Source: Cladosporium sp. IMV 00045 (Eukaryota > Ascomycota > Dothideomycetes > Cladosporiales > Cladosporiaceae). From it: a DNA stretch of 64,000 nucleotides. Below the pieces are notes generated by a model, which was not told the DNA's origin, did not search any database, and was given only the letters and a program-made list of their open reading frames with translations. This document shows, piece by piece, positions 22,001 to 35,300 of this stretch. The position numbers and the translations under genes were made by a program. Positions within the stretch are counted from its first letter, which is position 1. The number at the start of each line of letters is the position of its first letter. The stretch lies in contig MSJI02000841.1 in the NCBI GenBank assembly GCA_001931905.2, positions 30,443-94,442 of the forward strand, written 5' to 3'.

Positions 22001-25000
22001 CGCATTGACACCTGCTGCATAGACTCACATAATCTGGGGAAACGATCTATGCTCTTCCAGGCGTAGTATGGAAGGGGAGCCGCGCGATGCCGCTCGTGCT
22101 GGAGGCATGGCTAGCGGTCAAGGGACCAGATTTGGAGTGTGTATTTTAGCTGCGCGACGAGATGGGAGGATCTCTGGTACGAGGCTCGCTTGCCACCACT
22201 GCCACCATCTGCCAAACGACGATCTCCTGTCCCGTGGGAGATGGGCAATGCAAATCACGGGCGCAGTGTCGGCAAGTGTCTAGGCGAACCAGTCCGTAGG
22301 GTATAGGCTGTGAACGCGGCAGGCCTGGCGTGCAAGCTTGACGTTTTCGCCAGCCGGTAGGTGGGCATAAGTGGCAGTAGAGTAGCTCTAGGGCATGACG
22401 ATGTCGGAGACGATAGCTGAAGACGGGAAAGACAGGTGCGAGGTCACAAGTACAGCGGCCCTGGCCCTGCATGGGCTTGCCCTGGCGCGAGCGCCGCCGT
22501 GAGGGTCCTTTCAAGTCAAGATGCCTGCTGGTGAGATGGGCGTGAGATGGGCTCGATGGGCGCAAGAAAGACGCCAAACTCCACGGTCAGGGCGTTTCTT
22601 GGCCGTGGCGGCCGCTCCCTCGAGCCTTTGGAGCTTCTGCAGGTTAAGTACTGCAAGTTTTCCGTTGTGCCTGCACGCCAGGCGCGGCTTGCCATGCGAG
22701 CTGAGCACGTTAGGCGATCAAGCACTGCAAGGAATAGTGCAGCACAACAGACAAGCAGAATTGATGAACGCTGAGGCTGGGACAAGTGAGGATCACCATC
22801 GCACGACGATAGAAGGGAAAGATGTGCGCGCAAAGCACTGAGCCGACGGACAAGAGTCCGTACGATCTCGGGCAGCGCCAGGAATAATCGTTCGGCTACG
22901 CTACTCCAGCACTCCAGCACGGCTTGAACGGTTATGTACCTTTATGTTTTCGCAGCGGCTCTCGGTGCAACATTGACCCACTGGCCAGCGCCGCACTAGA
23001 GTAACACCGAGCAGCAGCGGCGGCGGCGGCATCGTCATCATCATCGCTCTCGCACAGCCAGGCAGAGAGGCGGCGCGCAGCACCGTACTGTACGTACATT
23101 AGCAGTTAGCCGGACAGACTCGCAGGCAGAAAGGCAGGTAGCCGGGGGACGAGTATACAAGGACCAAGGCTCCAAGGGACCACGGTGGACGGCAAGCATC
23201 AAATTCAAACGCCGATCCACACTGCAGGGTGATCGGCTCATGTAGGCGTCCGGGCTACGGATGCATCAGCATCGTCACCAGAGCATGCTTGCTGGCCAGA
23301 CAGACCCGCTAATAATCCAGCGCAGAAGGGCTGGCGGCCTGGGCTGAGCCAGCGGTAGCGTTCAAGACAATTATCGTCATACCTTCGCAGGGCAAACGAA
23401 CAGGCTTCGAGGAGAGATCGAAGATTCGACAGAGGTCGCTAGAGTCAGAATGCGCATATGCGGAAGTGCGTGAGAGAGGGCCTCGTAGGCAGGTCTGCGA
23501 AGCTGCACGCCGACATCCTTGCCAGTGGACATCCTGCCTGCTAGGCGACATGTGGCCTAGCATTGAACCTTGAGCGAAGGGTCCTGGCACCCCGGGGCTG
23601 GGTAAAGGTTGTTTAAATGGGAAGAAGGGTGAGAGGCTCGAGAGAGGGTTGCCCTGCCTGTGCCGGGAGTGCCACTACAGTCGCTCGCAGTGCTAATTGC
23701 ATACTCTTGCTGCACTGGATCGCGGTGGAATTGGCTGTGGCAGTCTCAGTAGTAGCGTATAGCAGCGGCACTACAGCAGCACCCTGGACAAGCGTAGTCC
23801 ACGCAGTCCATACAAGATGCCTGCTTTGGCTGCGTGAGCAGTCGCCAGGGCGTGCGTAGGAGATGCAGCAAAAAGGCCAGGCATCATCAAGGCATAGGGC
23901 ATGGGAGGGAACGCTAGGCGCGGCACAGCACTCACTTGCTGCTTGCTGGACCGTCGACGGTCTTCGGCCTTGACGAGATCAATGGCGACGGCGCATGCAG
24001 GCATCCTCGAGAGTATTGCACTACTCTGCCCTCGGCGTCATCCTCATGCCTGTCCTGTCTGCCATTCTGTCATGCCCTGTCCAGTCAATCCTGTCCAGTC
24101 CAGAGTCTGCCTGTCGTTATTGCCATCATATCTCCTAGCTAATAGCATGGCCTGCTGTTGGTAATAATATCGCACTCTAGACCCTTTCACTTCCACCACT
24201 TCTGCACCGCACATACACTCTATCTTACCAACAATCCACACCAACACACCAGCCTCGTCTCATTGTTGATTACTCGATGCCTTTTCTGCAGCTGCATCTC
24301 TATACCTGAAACTCAGAGCGCGACCATACTCCCGACCGCCGACGACCAGACAGCATTGCGCACCGAGCTGGCCTTGCGTGTGCCTCGGGAGCGTTTGCCC
24401 TTTTCTACGTCCCGTAGCCCGCTGCCGCCGTGGCCACCCTGTCGCTCTCCATACAACCCCAGAGCCAGCTCCCCAGATCCCGTCTTGGTTGGTGTTGTGG
24501 TGGAAGAGCTTCCCCTCTGTCTTTCTTGCAGTCGTCGTCGTCGTCGAGGACCGGAAGAAGACATAAGTCCAACAGATAGACGGCCTTGGAAGCAATCCTT
24601 CGCTCTCGCCCACAGCAGAGGCAGCCGCGCCGCGCCACTGCAACCGTTTTCGACCACCGCTGTCCCTCGTGTGCTATACGACTATCATTCGGCACCCACT
24701 GGCTGCAGGCCAAACTCAACCTGCGCTGGACCAATCCACCGCCTGGGTCGTGATCCGCGCTCAAACGTTAAATATCACTGGCTTCAACCCTAACGACTAA
24801 GCTCTCCGGGACATACCAGCTGACGACCTTGGGCCCTGCCGACCGCTGCGCCATTGCTAATCCACACGCGGCTCTCCCATCTCCCGTGATACATCGTCAA
24901 CAATTTCCCGTACCACTCTTCTGCCCTACGGCCTGCCTCAACCTGTTCTGCGACACCACATTGGCAGCATCGACCTGGAGTCCGCAGCACATATACACTA

Positions 25001-25414
25001 CAATTCCACTTCGGCCTACGCCTCCCAACAAGCCGACCAGCCTCATACCCCGCGATTTCGGTTTAAGCCTCCTACCACCAAACCAAATACTACCGCGACA
25101 CACCGACTCGACTCGTCACACACCCTGCCACAGACGGCCCCAAAAAGAGCAAGGTCCAGATCATTGCCGACCACGGTCTTGTCCACAGGTGCCCTGTACA
25201 GACCTGCTCGCTGTAACATTGTCGCCACTGTACACTTTAGGCGACAGATAAGGATCATCACAATCGGCGGCATCTAGTCGATTGTTTCGCGCGTCTCCCC
25301 AAGAGTGCGATATAGCGACGGACGCAGCCATACATTGGAATATTGCAATCGCGTTCGGTCTTACATCCGCTCTGTACTTTCATTCGCCGGCGCCGGGTCG
25401 TTCGGACAGCACAA
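19100..25414. other. 6.3-kb region without a supportable gene
   Basis: This is the longest gene-poor stretch. It holds only short overlapping ORFs, of which the 211-codon ORF at 24158-24793 is the longest and looks like UTR. Repeat copy B lies at 21796-22215. The last 1.2 kb is C-rich, as in a long fungal promoter or 5' UTR for the following transcription factor gene. Confidence 0.45.
21796..22215. repeat. Copy B of the 420-bp duplicated segment
   Basis: It matches 1-420 without indels. It continues rightward into sequence not found next to copy A, because copy A ends at the N gap. To its left the match could extend beyond the window edge on the copy A side, so the repeat may be longer than 420 bp. 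No coding function is evident on either strand. Confidence 0.9.
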
Positions 25415-28400
25415 ATGAGTATGAAACCTGATAGCGTCGTCAAGTCAGAGTCCGAACATGACTCGCCGGACAACAACAATCAGAGCAGCAGCGAAGGCAC
25501 AGCATCGACAAAAGGTAAAAGCAACAACCACTGCCGTCAAGCGAATCCCTTCTAACAAGCCAAGCAGCGAACGTCGCCGAAAGCGACAAGCCTAAACCTC
25601 AGAACGGCGCACCACAATTCCCGCCACCTAAAAACGACAAGCCTCGGCCACACGTGTGTGCCACATGTACTAGATCATTCGCAAGGCTAGAGCACCTTAA
25701 GCGTCATGAACGTTCACATACAAAAGAGAAGCCATTCGAATGCCCCGAATGCACAAGATGCTTTGCCCGTCGGGATCTTCTTCTCCGACATCAGCAAAAA
25801 TTGCACATGACTAATCCGACTTCCTCACGGCCGCGTGCAGGCAGGAGAGAAAGTGTCAGTGGAGGAACGGTAACGAGCGGAAACACCAGAGTACGCAAGA
25901 ATTCCGTGGCCAACAACAATAACGGTGGCGCTGCACCTGGCGTGGGATCTAACAGTGTTCGGCCGAGAGCCAACACCATCAGTCACATCGATCTGTCGAC
26001 TCTTGGTTTGATGGACATGACGAATGGAAACCCTTCGCTCAATAGAATGAATGCTTTGGGCCTAGCACCACCCAACCATGGCCATTCGCACAGCGTCAGC
26101 ATGTCAGGCATGGCACATCCCATGAATTTCAATTACCAAGGGATGTCTACAGCCATGGGCCATCATGGAAATATTGGCGGGCTCCCAAAGATCGATACGC
26201 ATGCTGTCAACAACATGAGCATTGAAAACTCGCTACGAACGGCTCCTGCAGTTGCTGGATTCGGCGGCTTCGATCTGGATCAGCTGTTCAGCCCTGGAAC
26301 CACCGTCAACCCTGCACAGCTTCATTTTGGAGGCAACAACCCCAACCCCAACCCAAACCCCAATCAGATGATGACGCAGATGTCATCGTTCACCAACACA
26401 CAGCCGACGATTGATGAACACGATGACTTTGGCTGGATGCGCAACTGGAGCATGCAGAACGTGACGAACGGCATAGAAAACAACGAAGATGCCATCGAGG
26501 ATTCGTCTCCTTCACGAATCAGCAGTGGCGATAGTCCCGTGGATTACTCCGACAGCATGGCGAGCAGCAACATGGTCGTGGCAGCCCAGAGCAATTCACC
26601 CTGGTCGCAGGCAGATCTAACACAGCAGCATAGATTGTCCGTGGGACCTTTCCAAATGGATGCGCTCGGTTCCGGTCTGCCCAATCTGGATGCTTCACTA
26701 GGAACGCTTTCGCCTAGTATGCTGGACCAAACACCTACCGCGGACCACTATTTTAATGACATTATGATGCAACAGAACAACCAACAGCAGATCCAAGCCC
26801 AGCCACAGCACCACCAATCACCGCCCATGCAGCAGAATGCAGGCAATGGCGCCCACCATCACTTTTTCCCACAATCGATCTCTAGTCTTGGGTCCCACAG
26901 TCCCAACATGTCTTCACCATCCATGAACAGTAGCGCCAGGCAAAGCTCGGTCACCTCGGTTTCCACCGACTCGATAACAGACTCGACCCGCCAGGCACTT
27001 CTCGCGAGCTTGTCTCTGCCAACAGTCTTTGGTGGCCAGCACAGGAAATATTCACAGCCGACAGTGAGCTCTCCGCTTTCGCCCTCGGTCACTCGCACAT
27101 CAATGCAAGCTCCGAACCTGCCAAGCACTGCCGACATTCGAAGATACGTGGATGCCTTTATTCAATTTGCGCACCCGCACATGCCTTTCACCCATATCCC
27201 CACATTGACTTTCGACACACTGGACTTCGCTAGTAGCATTCGAGGACAAAACATCCACAGCAGCCACGGCAGCCACGCGCAAGCTAGCATAATGGGTGGC
27301 GGCGGATGCCTGATCCTAGCCATGGCTGCGATCGGTGCATTGTACGAATACGATCATGTGGCATCGAAAGATCTCTTCGACTCTTCAAAGAAGATGCTCA
27401 ACCTTTACCTTGAGGAGAGGAGGAAGGCCGACATGAACAATGCGCAAAACGGTGGCGATGGCAACTCACAGCACACTCCACTCTGGGTGGTGCAAGCCAT
27501 GCTTCTGAACGTAGTCTATGGACATCAGTGCGGAGACAAAACGGCAGCCGACATCGCGAGCAGTCACTCCGCCGCTCTGGTCGCCCTTGCGAAGGCTGCA
27601 GAGCTGTCTCAGCCATCCCAATCGTCATCCCCATCCACATCGGAGGTAGACCACGACAATGATCAAGGTGATGTGCAAATGACTGAAGGCCACAGTGTGG
27701 GCTCCGAGCAAACGAGTGGATTTGTTAACCCCGAAGTTAATCTCCACACGCAATGGCTGAACTGGAAATCTTCAGAGGAGCGCAAGCGTACATTCTTCGC
27801 TATTTTCATCATGTCGAGCTTGCTCACGACTGCCTACAACCAGAACCCAACGATCATGAATTCCGAAATCGCGTTGGATCTTCCTTGTGACGAACAGCTT
27901 TGGTCTGCAGACAGCGCGCAAGCATGGCAGAATCTTGGTGGATTGGCCGCCGTCGAGCACACCTCGGTGTCCTTCGCAACCGCTCTGAGCACGCTTCTGA
28001 CCGCAAATCAGCGTCAAGACAGCAACTTCGGAACTAACACCTACAACGGCAACAATCCGCTCGGTGCATTGCAGGCGGGCGATGCTTTTGGCAGCAACGA
28101 TCTGCGACCCAGCACTTTCGGATGTCTCGTCCTCATTAATGCCCTCCACAACTATATCTGGGAGACTCGTAGTAGGCACCGTGGGCGACAATGGACCGCT
28201 CAAGAGACAGAATCTATGTTCTCACACATCGAGCCAGCACTCAACGCATGGCAGGCCGCCTGGAAAGCTAACGACCACCACAAGCTTGAGCGCCCGAACC
28301 CCTTCGGTCTCGGCCCACTGTCAGCCGACAGTATACCTCTCCTCGACCTCGCATTTGTTCGCTTGTTCGTAAATCTCAGCAGGTCGAAGGAAGCTTTCTG

Positions 28401-29177
28401 GCAACGCGATTACTATGCCATGGCTGATGAGCTTGCGCGCGGATCCGAAGTCGTCCAACATGCCGAAGGCTCTCAGGATGGTGACGCGAAGTCTCCAGAC
28501 AGTCAACAAGGCTCGCTGTCTCACAAGCGGATGTCAAACTCGTCTGGACAGAGCACAACGAGGAGAGAGCGCCACCTGCGAAAAGCCGCTTTCTACGCCG
28601 CTGACTCCTTGACTATCGCGTGTAGCTTCAATCTGACATACGCTGACGCGACCGCGCACGAACTGCCAATCATGTCTGCGATGTGCTTTTTCGACTGCAG
28701 TCAGGTCCTCGCCGAATGGGCGTGCACTGTCCAGGAGCGCGTTGGTCGTTATCTGGGTATTCTTGGTCGCGATCAAATCGACCTTTCGGGTGTCCCCGCC
28801 ATCATGCTGCTCGAGGGAGAAGATGTCGAATTGCTGCGAAAGATTGAGAGCATCTGTGAGAGCCTAGAGGTGAAGCGTTACCAACAGGAGAATTTGCTCG
28901 CGATGGATCTTCAACAGTTGAATCCTTCTGCGCCAATGCATGCCATGCACAACAATGTCAACCTCAGCGCTTGCGGTTACGGAAGTAAAACTTGCGCATT
29001 ACAGCCATGATGCTGGAGAAGGCGATCGTCTGGCCTGGTAAGTCTCAATCATTCTTCCGCCATTGACTACGCAAACTAACAGATATCCTCACAGTCACCC
29101 ACGTAATGGCCAAAGCTCTCGAGACACAAGCAGCGCACATGGACCGTCGCGCCGATGATTCCATTCTCCCACAGTGA
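25415..29177 (+). CDS. C2H2 zinc-finger and fungal-specific transcription factor, apparent frameshift
   Basis: Exon 1 is 25415-25514 and intron 1 is 25515-25567. The main exon starts at 25568, and a last intron lies at 29038-29094 with a CTAAC branch site. Two C2H2 fingers occupy about residues 62-115 ([18 protein letters not shown], then [18 protein letters not shown]). A long Gln/Asn/Ser-rich linker follows, including an NPNPNPNPN run. A fungal-specific transcription factor region then starts near residue 555 ([20 protein letters not shown]). The annotated frame would stop at 29010. The next frame, after a one-base shift at the AAAA run 28987-28990, continues with family-like [15 protein letters not shown], splices to [12 protein letters not shown] and ends at 29177. 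An Adr1/AmdX-like class is possible, but the exact orthologue is not clear. Confidence 0.85.
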
Positions 29178-30373
29178 TAGATCTAATCCAGCACGACACC
29201 CCAAACAAGATACCCCATCATCGGTTCTCTTCGCACTTCGAACCCTCCGGCGCATTGGTTAATGCTCGACACAAAAGCTTCTCCAGCAGCTCTACCCCTT
29301 GAGAAAACAGCATCACGAACCAGTGAAAACCAAAAAGGATATCGATTCCCAGACGCTTCTGATTTATGACAACTTGTGAATATGGCGTGGATGTCTGATT
29401 CTTAGTTCTATGCGGAAACGACCCTATCGCTCGCTTTTTCCTTGGAGCACGGTTGGACAAAAAAATCACTTCCGAAGCTGGAAGAAAAGCCGCCATGAAC
29501 GACTTGCATGACTGGTGTATATTCTTTCCTCATGGCGTTTCCGTTTGGTCATTTCGACTCGCTCGGCTTTCTTGTTCTGCGTTGATGTTCAACCCACTTT
29601 CACGATCCTTGAGGCTTTGGAGCCACAAAACCACGCCCACGACGCTGGGATAGCGCTGGGCATTCTATTGGTATGGCGGTACAGATCTTCCCGTCACAAA
29701 CGGGGGTCAAGCTCCTACTTTGCTTTGCATTCTCGCTGAGCCGTGAGGACAGCGGTTTTTTTCTTCTTTCTGTTATGGGAGGGCTTTTGGTTCACAAAAA
29801 AACAAAAAGTTGAACTTGGAAATTGATGTATATACTGAAAATGAATTGACGATTCTGTGGGTTCTACGAAACAAATCTCGAATTTTAGCCTCATGATTTT
29901 ATGTATTGAAGTCAAACATAGCCTTATATGGTGAGTGTGACGGTGGTAGGGCAGACGACTCCAACCACGTGGGAAGTCCAGGATTCGGGTACCTGGCGTG
30001 AGCGATCACCAACATCGGTACTAAGATGGCGCCATAACCATGAATCTTTGCACGTTGCCCCCTGCGTCGGTAGTTCAAGATACCTTTCTACTAACAGACC
30101 GCATCTCTCACGTTGCTTTCTTTTTCCTGGCTCCGCCGCGATCTCCCCGAACCCCCTCACGACTCCTCACGCGACTCCTCACTTCCTCCAGACCTTAAAG
30201 TTGGCTAGCGGGGGACATCATCTCCTCTTCTTGGTACATCACTCACCCACAAGTCACTCCTCACCACCTCAATGGATACGCGCTAAAACTACTCCGCCGC
30301 CAGAAAAGATCGAAACACTTGGAGTCTTTCTCCTCTAATCCTCCCGCCCGGCACTCTCTGTCCCGGCCAAAGC
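29178..30373. other. 1.2-kb intergenic region
   Basis: It contains the 3' side of the C2H2 factor gene and the promoter side of DUG3. Its right third is C-rich, as in fungal 5' UTRs. No gene is seen. Confidence 0.5.
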
Positions 30374-31585
30374 ATGTGCCGATTCCTCATCTACTCCGGC
30401 CACTCGCCCATCCTCCTCTCCCACCTCATCACCTCGCCCACCCACAGCATCCTCACGCAGAGCTATGATTCTCGCCTGCGCCTCGACCACCGCCGCCCAC
30501 ACAACGGCGACGGCTTCGGCGTAGGCTACTACACGGCCGCAGCCCGCAAGACCGACCATCACCACAGCACCGCCCACCCCGCCGACGCCGACCAGCAAGC
30601 ACCGCAAGAAATCGACCTCGGCCCCGAACCGTGCATCTTCACCTCCACCATCCCCGCCTGGAACTGCCGCAACCTCGAGCGCCTGGCCAGCAAGACCGTC
30701 AGCCCGCTCGTCTTCGCCCACGTCCGCGCCAGCACCGAAGGCGCCCTCTCCGACGCCAACTGCCACCCTTTCTCGCGCGGCGCCCTCATGTGGATGCACA
30801 ACGGCGGGGTGGGCGCGTGGAAGCTGGGCGTAAAGAGAAGGCTCGTCTCGAGTCTGGGGGACCGCTGGTTCGAGGGCGTCGGCGGCAGCACGGATAGCGA
30901 GTGGGCGTTCGCGCTCTTCCTCGACTCGCTCGAGCGGCTGGGCGCGGACCCGGACGACGAAGTCAAGCAGCGCGATGGCTTCGGACACACCTTGCTTCGC
31001 AAGGCGATTCTCAAGACCATCGAGAGGATCAACGGCTTCATCGCAGAAATCCCCGAAGAAACGCGCGCGCAAGGCGACGTGCGCAGCCTGCTCAATTTCG
31101 CAGTGACGGACGGCAAGAGCGTCGTGTGCACGCGCTACGTCAGCAGCCGCACCGACGAGGCGGCCAGCTTGTTCTTCTCCTCCGGCACGAGCTGGACGAA
31201 ACAGCCCTCACCCTCCGACTCCCACATGCCCGCGTCGGCGAAACCGCAAGTCGGCAGCGGCGAGTACAAAATGGAGCGGCGCGACCGGGGCTCCGACATC
31301 GTGCTCGTGGCGAGCGAGCCGCTGACGTTCGAGCGCGACAATTGGGTGACTGTGCCGACGAACAGCGTTTTGACGATTCACAACCAGACCGTGCTGATTC
31401 ATCCTATCGTCGATGAGTTCTACAATCACGCCCCGGCTACGACGCGCAGTAGGGGGTTTGCGGTTGCGCAGGGGCAGACTACGGGGGATGGGATGGCGGA
31501 GAAGAAGAGCACCAAGGCTGCTATTGCGTTGGAGGAGGGGGTGGGGTTGGGTGCGGGGAAGGGGGAGGCGGTTGCTGTTGCTTGA
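30374..31585 (+). CDS. DUG3: Class II glutamine amidotransferase DUG3
   Basis: In yeast Dug3 is the amidotransferase-like subunit of the cytosolic Dug2-Dug3 complex that cleaves the gamma-glutamyl bond of glutathione. This 403-residue intronless protein starts MCRFLIYSG, giving the catalytic Cys2 expected of class II amidotransferases after Met removal. Family segments follow in order: SYDSRLRLDHRRPHNGDGFG, FTSTIPAWNCRNLERLASKT, VFAHVRAST, CHPFSRGALMWMHNG and GSTDSEWAFALFLDSLERLG. The C-terminus is a short Gly/Ala-rich extension. An extra His-rich insert (residues about 55-75) lengthens the first loop. The start is fixed by the need for Cys at position 2. Confidence 0.92.
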   Translation: MCRFLIYSGHSPILLSHLITSPTHSILTQSYDSRLRLDHRRPHNGDGFGVGYYTAAARKTDHHHSTAHPADADQQAPQEIDLGPEPCIFTSTIPAWNCRNLERLASKTVSPLVFAHVRASTEGALSDANCHPFSRGALMWMHNGGVGAWKLGVKRRLVSSLGDRWFEGVGGSTDSEWAFALFLDSLERLGADPDDEVKQRDGFGHTLLRKAILKTIERINGFIAEIPEETRAQGDVRSLLNFAVTDGKSVVCTRYVSSRTDEAASLFFSSGTSWTKQPSPSDSHMPASAKPQVGSGEYKMERRDRGSDIVLVASEPLTFERDNWVTVPTNSVLTIHNQTVLIHPIVDEFYNHAPATTRSRGFAVAQGQTTGDGMAEKKSTKAAIALEEGVGLGAGKGEAVAVA

Positions 31586-32362
31586 ACTTGGGAGGGGGAG
31601 ATGGATTCGGAGGGGGGGTTATCTTGGGTTTGTAGGGTTTACATGCTTAATGGGAACTGCGGGGTGGGAATGGGAATAGATTGCATTCATGACTGCATTG
31701 GGGTTTTCTGGCATTTTCATGGGCCGGTTGATTTAGCGAGAGAGTTCAAGGCGTTTTTGCTGCGGGTTGGATTGATTCATGGACGGGTGTGATACATATG
31801 ACAAAAAGGGAACATTTGACTGCCTGCAACTAATCTCAAATCTTTATGGAGAGAGTGAGAAGGGGAACACGTAAAGATCGAGAAGGGATCTTGGTTGACT
31901 GGATCGTGCTGTTCGTTTGAACGCCTCGTGACAAAGTTGTTTTCGTGATTTCGGCTGTTGGTACCAATGATGCGGGCATTTTTAGATATAATATACAGTG
32001 CATTTTCCATGATGCTGTTCGCTCGAGTTCTGGAAAGCCTCTCTCTCCGCTTCCAAATATACATGCCAGAAAACAGAAAGTTCCGAATCAGAACACATCG
32101 ACATGCCATAAAAAGCTTTTGCTTCCCGCCACCTTCAGCTCCAAAAGATCGCAATGGAAAGATGCGAAGATGCCCGTATGTCTGTTCCCCTATCGTCCCT
32201 GAAGTAGCATCATGCTCTTCGTAACCAGCTGTGCAGGAGCCGGCGGCGTTATGCCCGCACAACATACCGTCCGCAACGCAGTCATACGCTCACCCGATTC
32301 GGTGCGCGCAGCATTTTCCCAACCTCATTACTCCCCCCATTCGTGTCATCGTCACCTCGTAC
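31586..32362. other. Convergent 3' intergenic region
   Basis: 777 bp separate the convergent DUG3 and RAD5 genes. No convincing coding sequence or RNA gene is seen. The minus-strand ORF at 31777-32265 looks random. Confidence 0.5.
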
Positions 32363-35300
32363 CTAGCTGAGGAGTTCGCGAATATCCTCGATGCGCTGCG
32401 TCTTCTTCTCATCCTCGCTCATCATGCCGAGGGAGGAGGCGAGGAATTTCTTACGCTCTTGAACCTGCAATAGAAAGAAATCTCGTCAGTAACAATTCCT
32501 TGCGTGAGAAACAAATTCTTGATGCCAATGTGAAGACATACCTTGAGCATCTTCTCCTCAATGCTGCCCTCGACCACGAACCTCGTCACCCTGACCTCCT
32601 CCGTCTGCCCCATCCTGTGCACGCGATCGATCGCCTGCGCCTCCACCGCGAAGCTCCACCAGGGGTCCATCATGAAAACTCTCTTAGCGCAGGTGAGGTT
32701 GAGACCCACGCCGCCTGCGCGCAGCGAGAGGAAGAGGACGGTGAATTTCGAGCGGTTGGCGAAGTCGGAGAGGACGCGCGCGCGCTCTTTCTGCGACATG
32801 GAGCCGTCGAAGCGCAGCCAGGTGATGCCTGCGGAGGTGAGCGCGGGGCCGAGCAGGTCGAGGAAGGAGGTGAATTGGCTGAAGATGACGGTTTTGAGGG
32901 ACGGGTCGGATTTGCGGAGGCGTTTGAGTTGGGTTAGGAGGGTGTTGATTTTGGCGGAGGAGAGGGCGTTTACGCGACGGAGGGAGATTTTTGGAGAGGT
33001 GGTTTTCTTCTTTGCAGGCTGTGTGCTGGCGTAAAGCTCCTCGTCATCTTCGCTGTCGGCGCCGAATGCGTTGACGAGTGCTTTGGCGCCTTCTTCGGCG
33101 GAGTCTTCTTCGTCGTCGCCGTGGCGAATGACTTCGAAGACGTCGCGTGCATTGATAGGCTCGCGGCAATTGAAGCATTTGGGCAGCTCTCCTTTGCTGC
33201 TTTGATGTTCGATGTAGTCGAGCAGACATTTCTTGCACGCCGAGTGCCAACATCCGGCGACTGCTTGCTCCTCCATGGGCTCTTCGCTGCAGATAGGACA
33301 TTCCATGTCGGCCTCGTCTTGGATCTGTTTCAAAATATGAGCTCCGAATCTGCTGGCATCCTGGTCGCCTTCATCCGCCTGGAATCGTTCAAGCAGGGCA
33401 GTGAGGTCCATATCGTCTGCCAGGCCATTTGCAATATCAGCAGCGGCCGCTGCATCTTCTTCCTCGGCCACGATTTGCTTGTTGCGCGTCAACATAGGAT
33501 GACAGCAGCTCTGCCTCAGGCGCAAGATCTGCGCGAAGATGGTTGTGTAGCTCTTCATCAAAGTGCCAGCCTCCATGTTTGCGCTGAATGCTTTCTTTGC
33601 TCTGGCAAAGATGAGCTCGTAGACTTCACGCTCTGGATCAGAAAGTTTGACATGTTCGATCTCCACGGTCTTGGGCGGCAGTGGGACCAATGCTTCACCG
33701 TCAGGAGTCTTCATGTCTTTCGTTCGGCGCATCACAATGGGCTCCAACACTGTTTGAACAACGTCCAGTGCTCGGACGAAATCTCCCTTCTCGAAAGGCA
33801 CCGTGATGAATGTCTTCCAGAAGCTGAAGTTGCTCCATGGCTCCACACGCAAGAATCGCGCCAAACTGAAGAGATCCTCAAGCCTGTTGACAATTGGTGT
33901 TCCTGTAAGAACCCAGCGGTGTTTGGCTGCAAGTTCGTAACAAGCCTTTGCGGTCTTTGATTGCCTGTTTTTGATCATGTGGGCTTCGTCAAGAATGATT
34001 CGCCAGTAGTCAAGACTGAAAAGCCCGCCATGAGACCCACGGTTGCCACCCATAGCGGCTACTGAGTTGAATTCGCTCAGGATGGTACCATATGAGGTGA
34101 TGATGACATTTGGTGCGGTTGCAGCGTTCGTGGCAGAGCACAGCGTCTGCAAGTTCAAGCTCTTCTCGCTACCGTAATAGATGAGAACCTTCAAAGAGCC
34201 TTCCTTCGAAGCCTTCTCTGCTTCGCTAGCCCACTGGGCAAGCAAAGACATGGGCGCGACTACAAGAGTTGTAGCGGGGGCGTACTCGACGCCGCTACTG
34301 TTCCTCCCAAGTCTAGGCAGATTTGCCACAGCGTCTACACTTGTGCCGCCCACAGCTGCCTGCTGTTCAGGCGAGGTGTGTGAGTGCACCAATGAGAGCA
34401 TCTCGATGGTCTTGCCAAGACCCATCTCATCAGCAAGAATACCACCAAGGCATGTCTGCTCCTGTACAGGAAAGTCCAGGCTGAGCTCGCCACTATAAGG
34501 GTTGACGTAAAAGCAGCTTTGTCCTTCTACGGCAGCAAGGTCTTTATCGTCGGCGTCTTTGGTGGGCCATAGGTATTCTTCCCACAAAGGATGCATCGAC
34601 ATCTCCGTGTGATCTTGCTTCTGGCTCGTCTCTTTGGCTATCATCCAGTGAAGAGCCTGCTTTTGGTACTTCCTCAAGTCCATCGTGAAAGTGTCTGCAG
34701 GCTGAGTCTCTGGCGTATCAAAGTCGAATGACTGAGCTTTCTTGTAGAGACTGTCCAGCTGGTCTTGCTCCAGCTCTTCACCTTCTTCATTCTCTTCTGA
34801 GGGTGGAGACGATCCGCCATTCTCCGGCGTGTTACCTTTGCTGTTCTTGTTTCCTTGTTGGTCGTATTGTTCAGCCACCTCCGCAGCCTGCAAGATGCCC
34901 TCGCGTTTATGCTTCGCCGTCGTCTCGTTGATCTTAGACGGATGAAGATTGACCTCTGAGAAGAGCTTGACCAAAGCGACTTGTCGCAACCGTAGATCAC
35001 GCTCGTCGGACGACTCCTTGGCTTCGAATATGCCTGTTTCCCTGTTGTTTTCTGCGGGTTTGACAAAATTGCCGGCCTCGAAAGCAGATCGCAGCATGTA
35101 GCATTTGAGCTGGAGGTATACAGTGTCATTTGTCCGTATCCGTTCTGGAGCGAATATGCAATGGCCCTCGAAGGTGCAAAGCTTTTGGTCCAGAAGAGTG
35201 CTTATCCACATAGCAGTGTCCTTCTCCAATCGTCCAACTTCTTCGCCACGAGCATTCGTGAAACGCACGATCATATCCTGCGTCCTGCGCATGACTTGCT

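Noticed and set aside
24158..24793. 211-codon plus-strand ORF upstream of the C2H2 factor
   Set aside because: Composition is that of C-rich fungal 5' leader sequence; no domain and no family resemblance.
26338..26364. [15 protein letters not shown] repeat in the C2H2 factor
   Set aside because: A simple low-complexity tract inside a disordered linker; common in fungal regulators.
28981..29000. A 20-29 nt intron explaining the C2H2 factor frame change
   Set aside because: Far shorter than every other intron in the window; a one-base error at the AAAA run explains the reading frame better.
33121..33960. 279-codon plus-strand ORF inside RAD5
   Set aside because: Antisense shadow of the RING and helicase-coding region.
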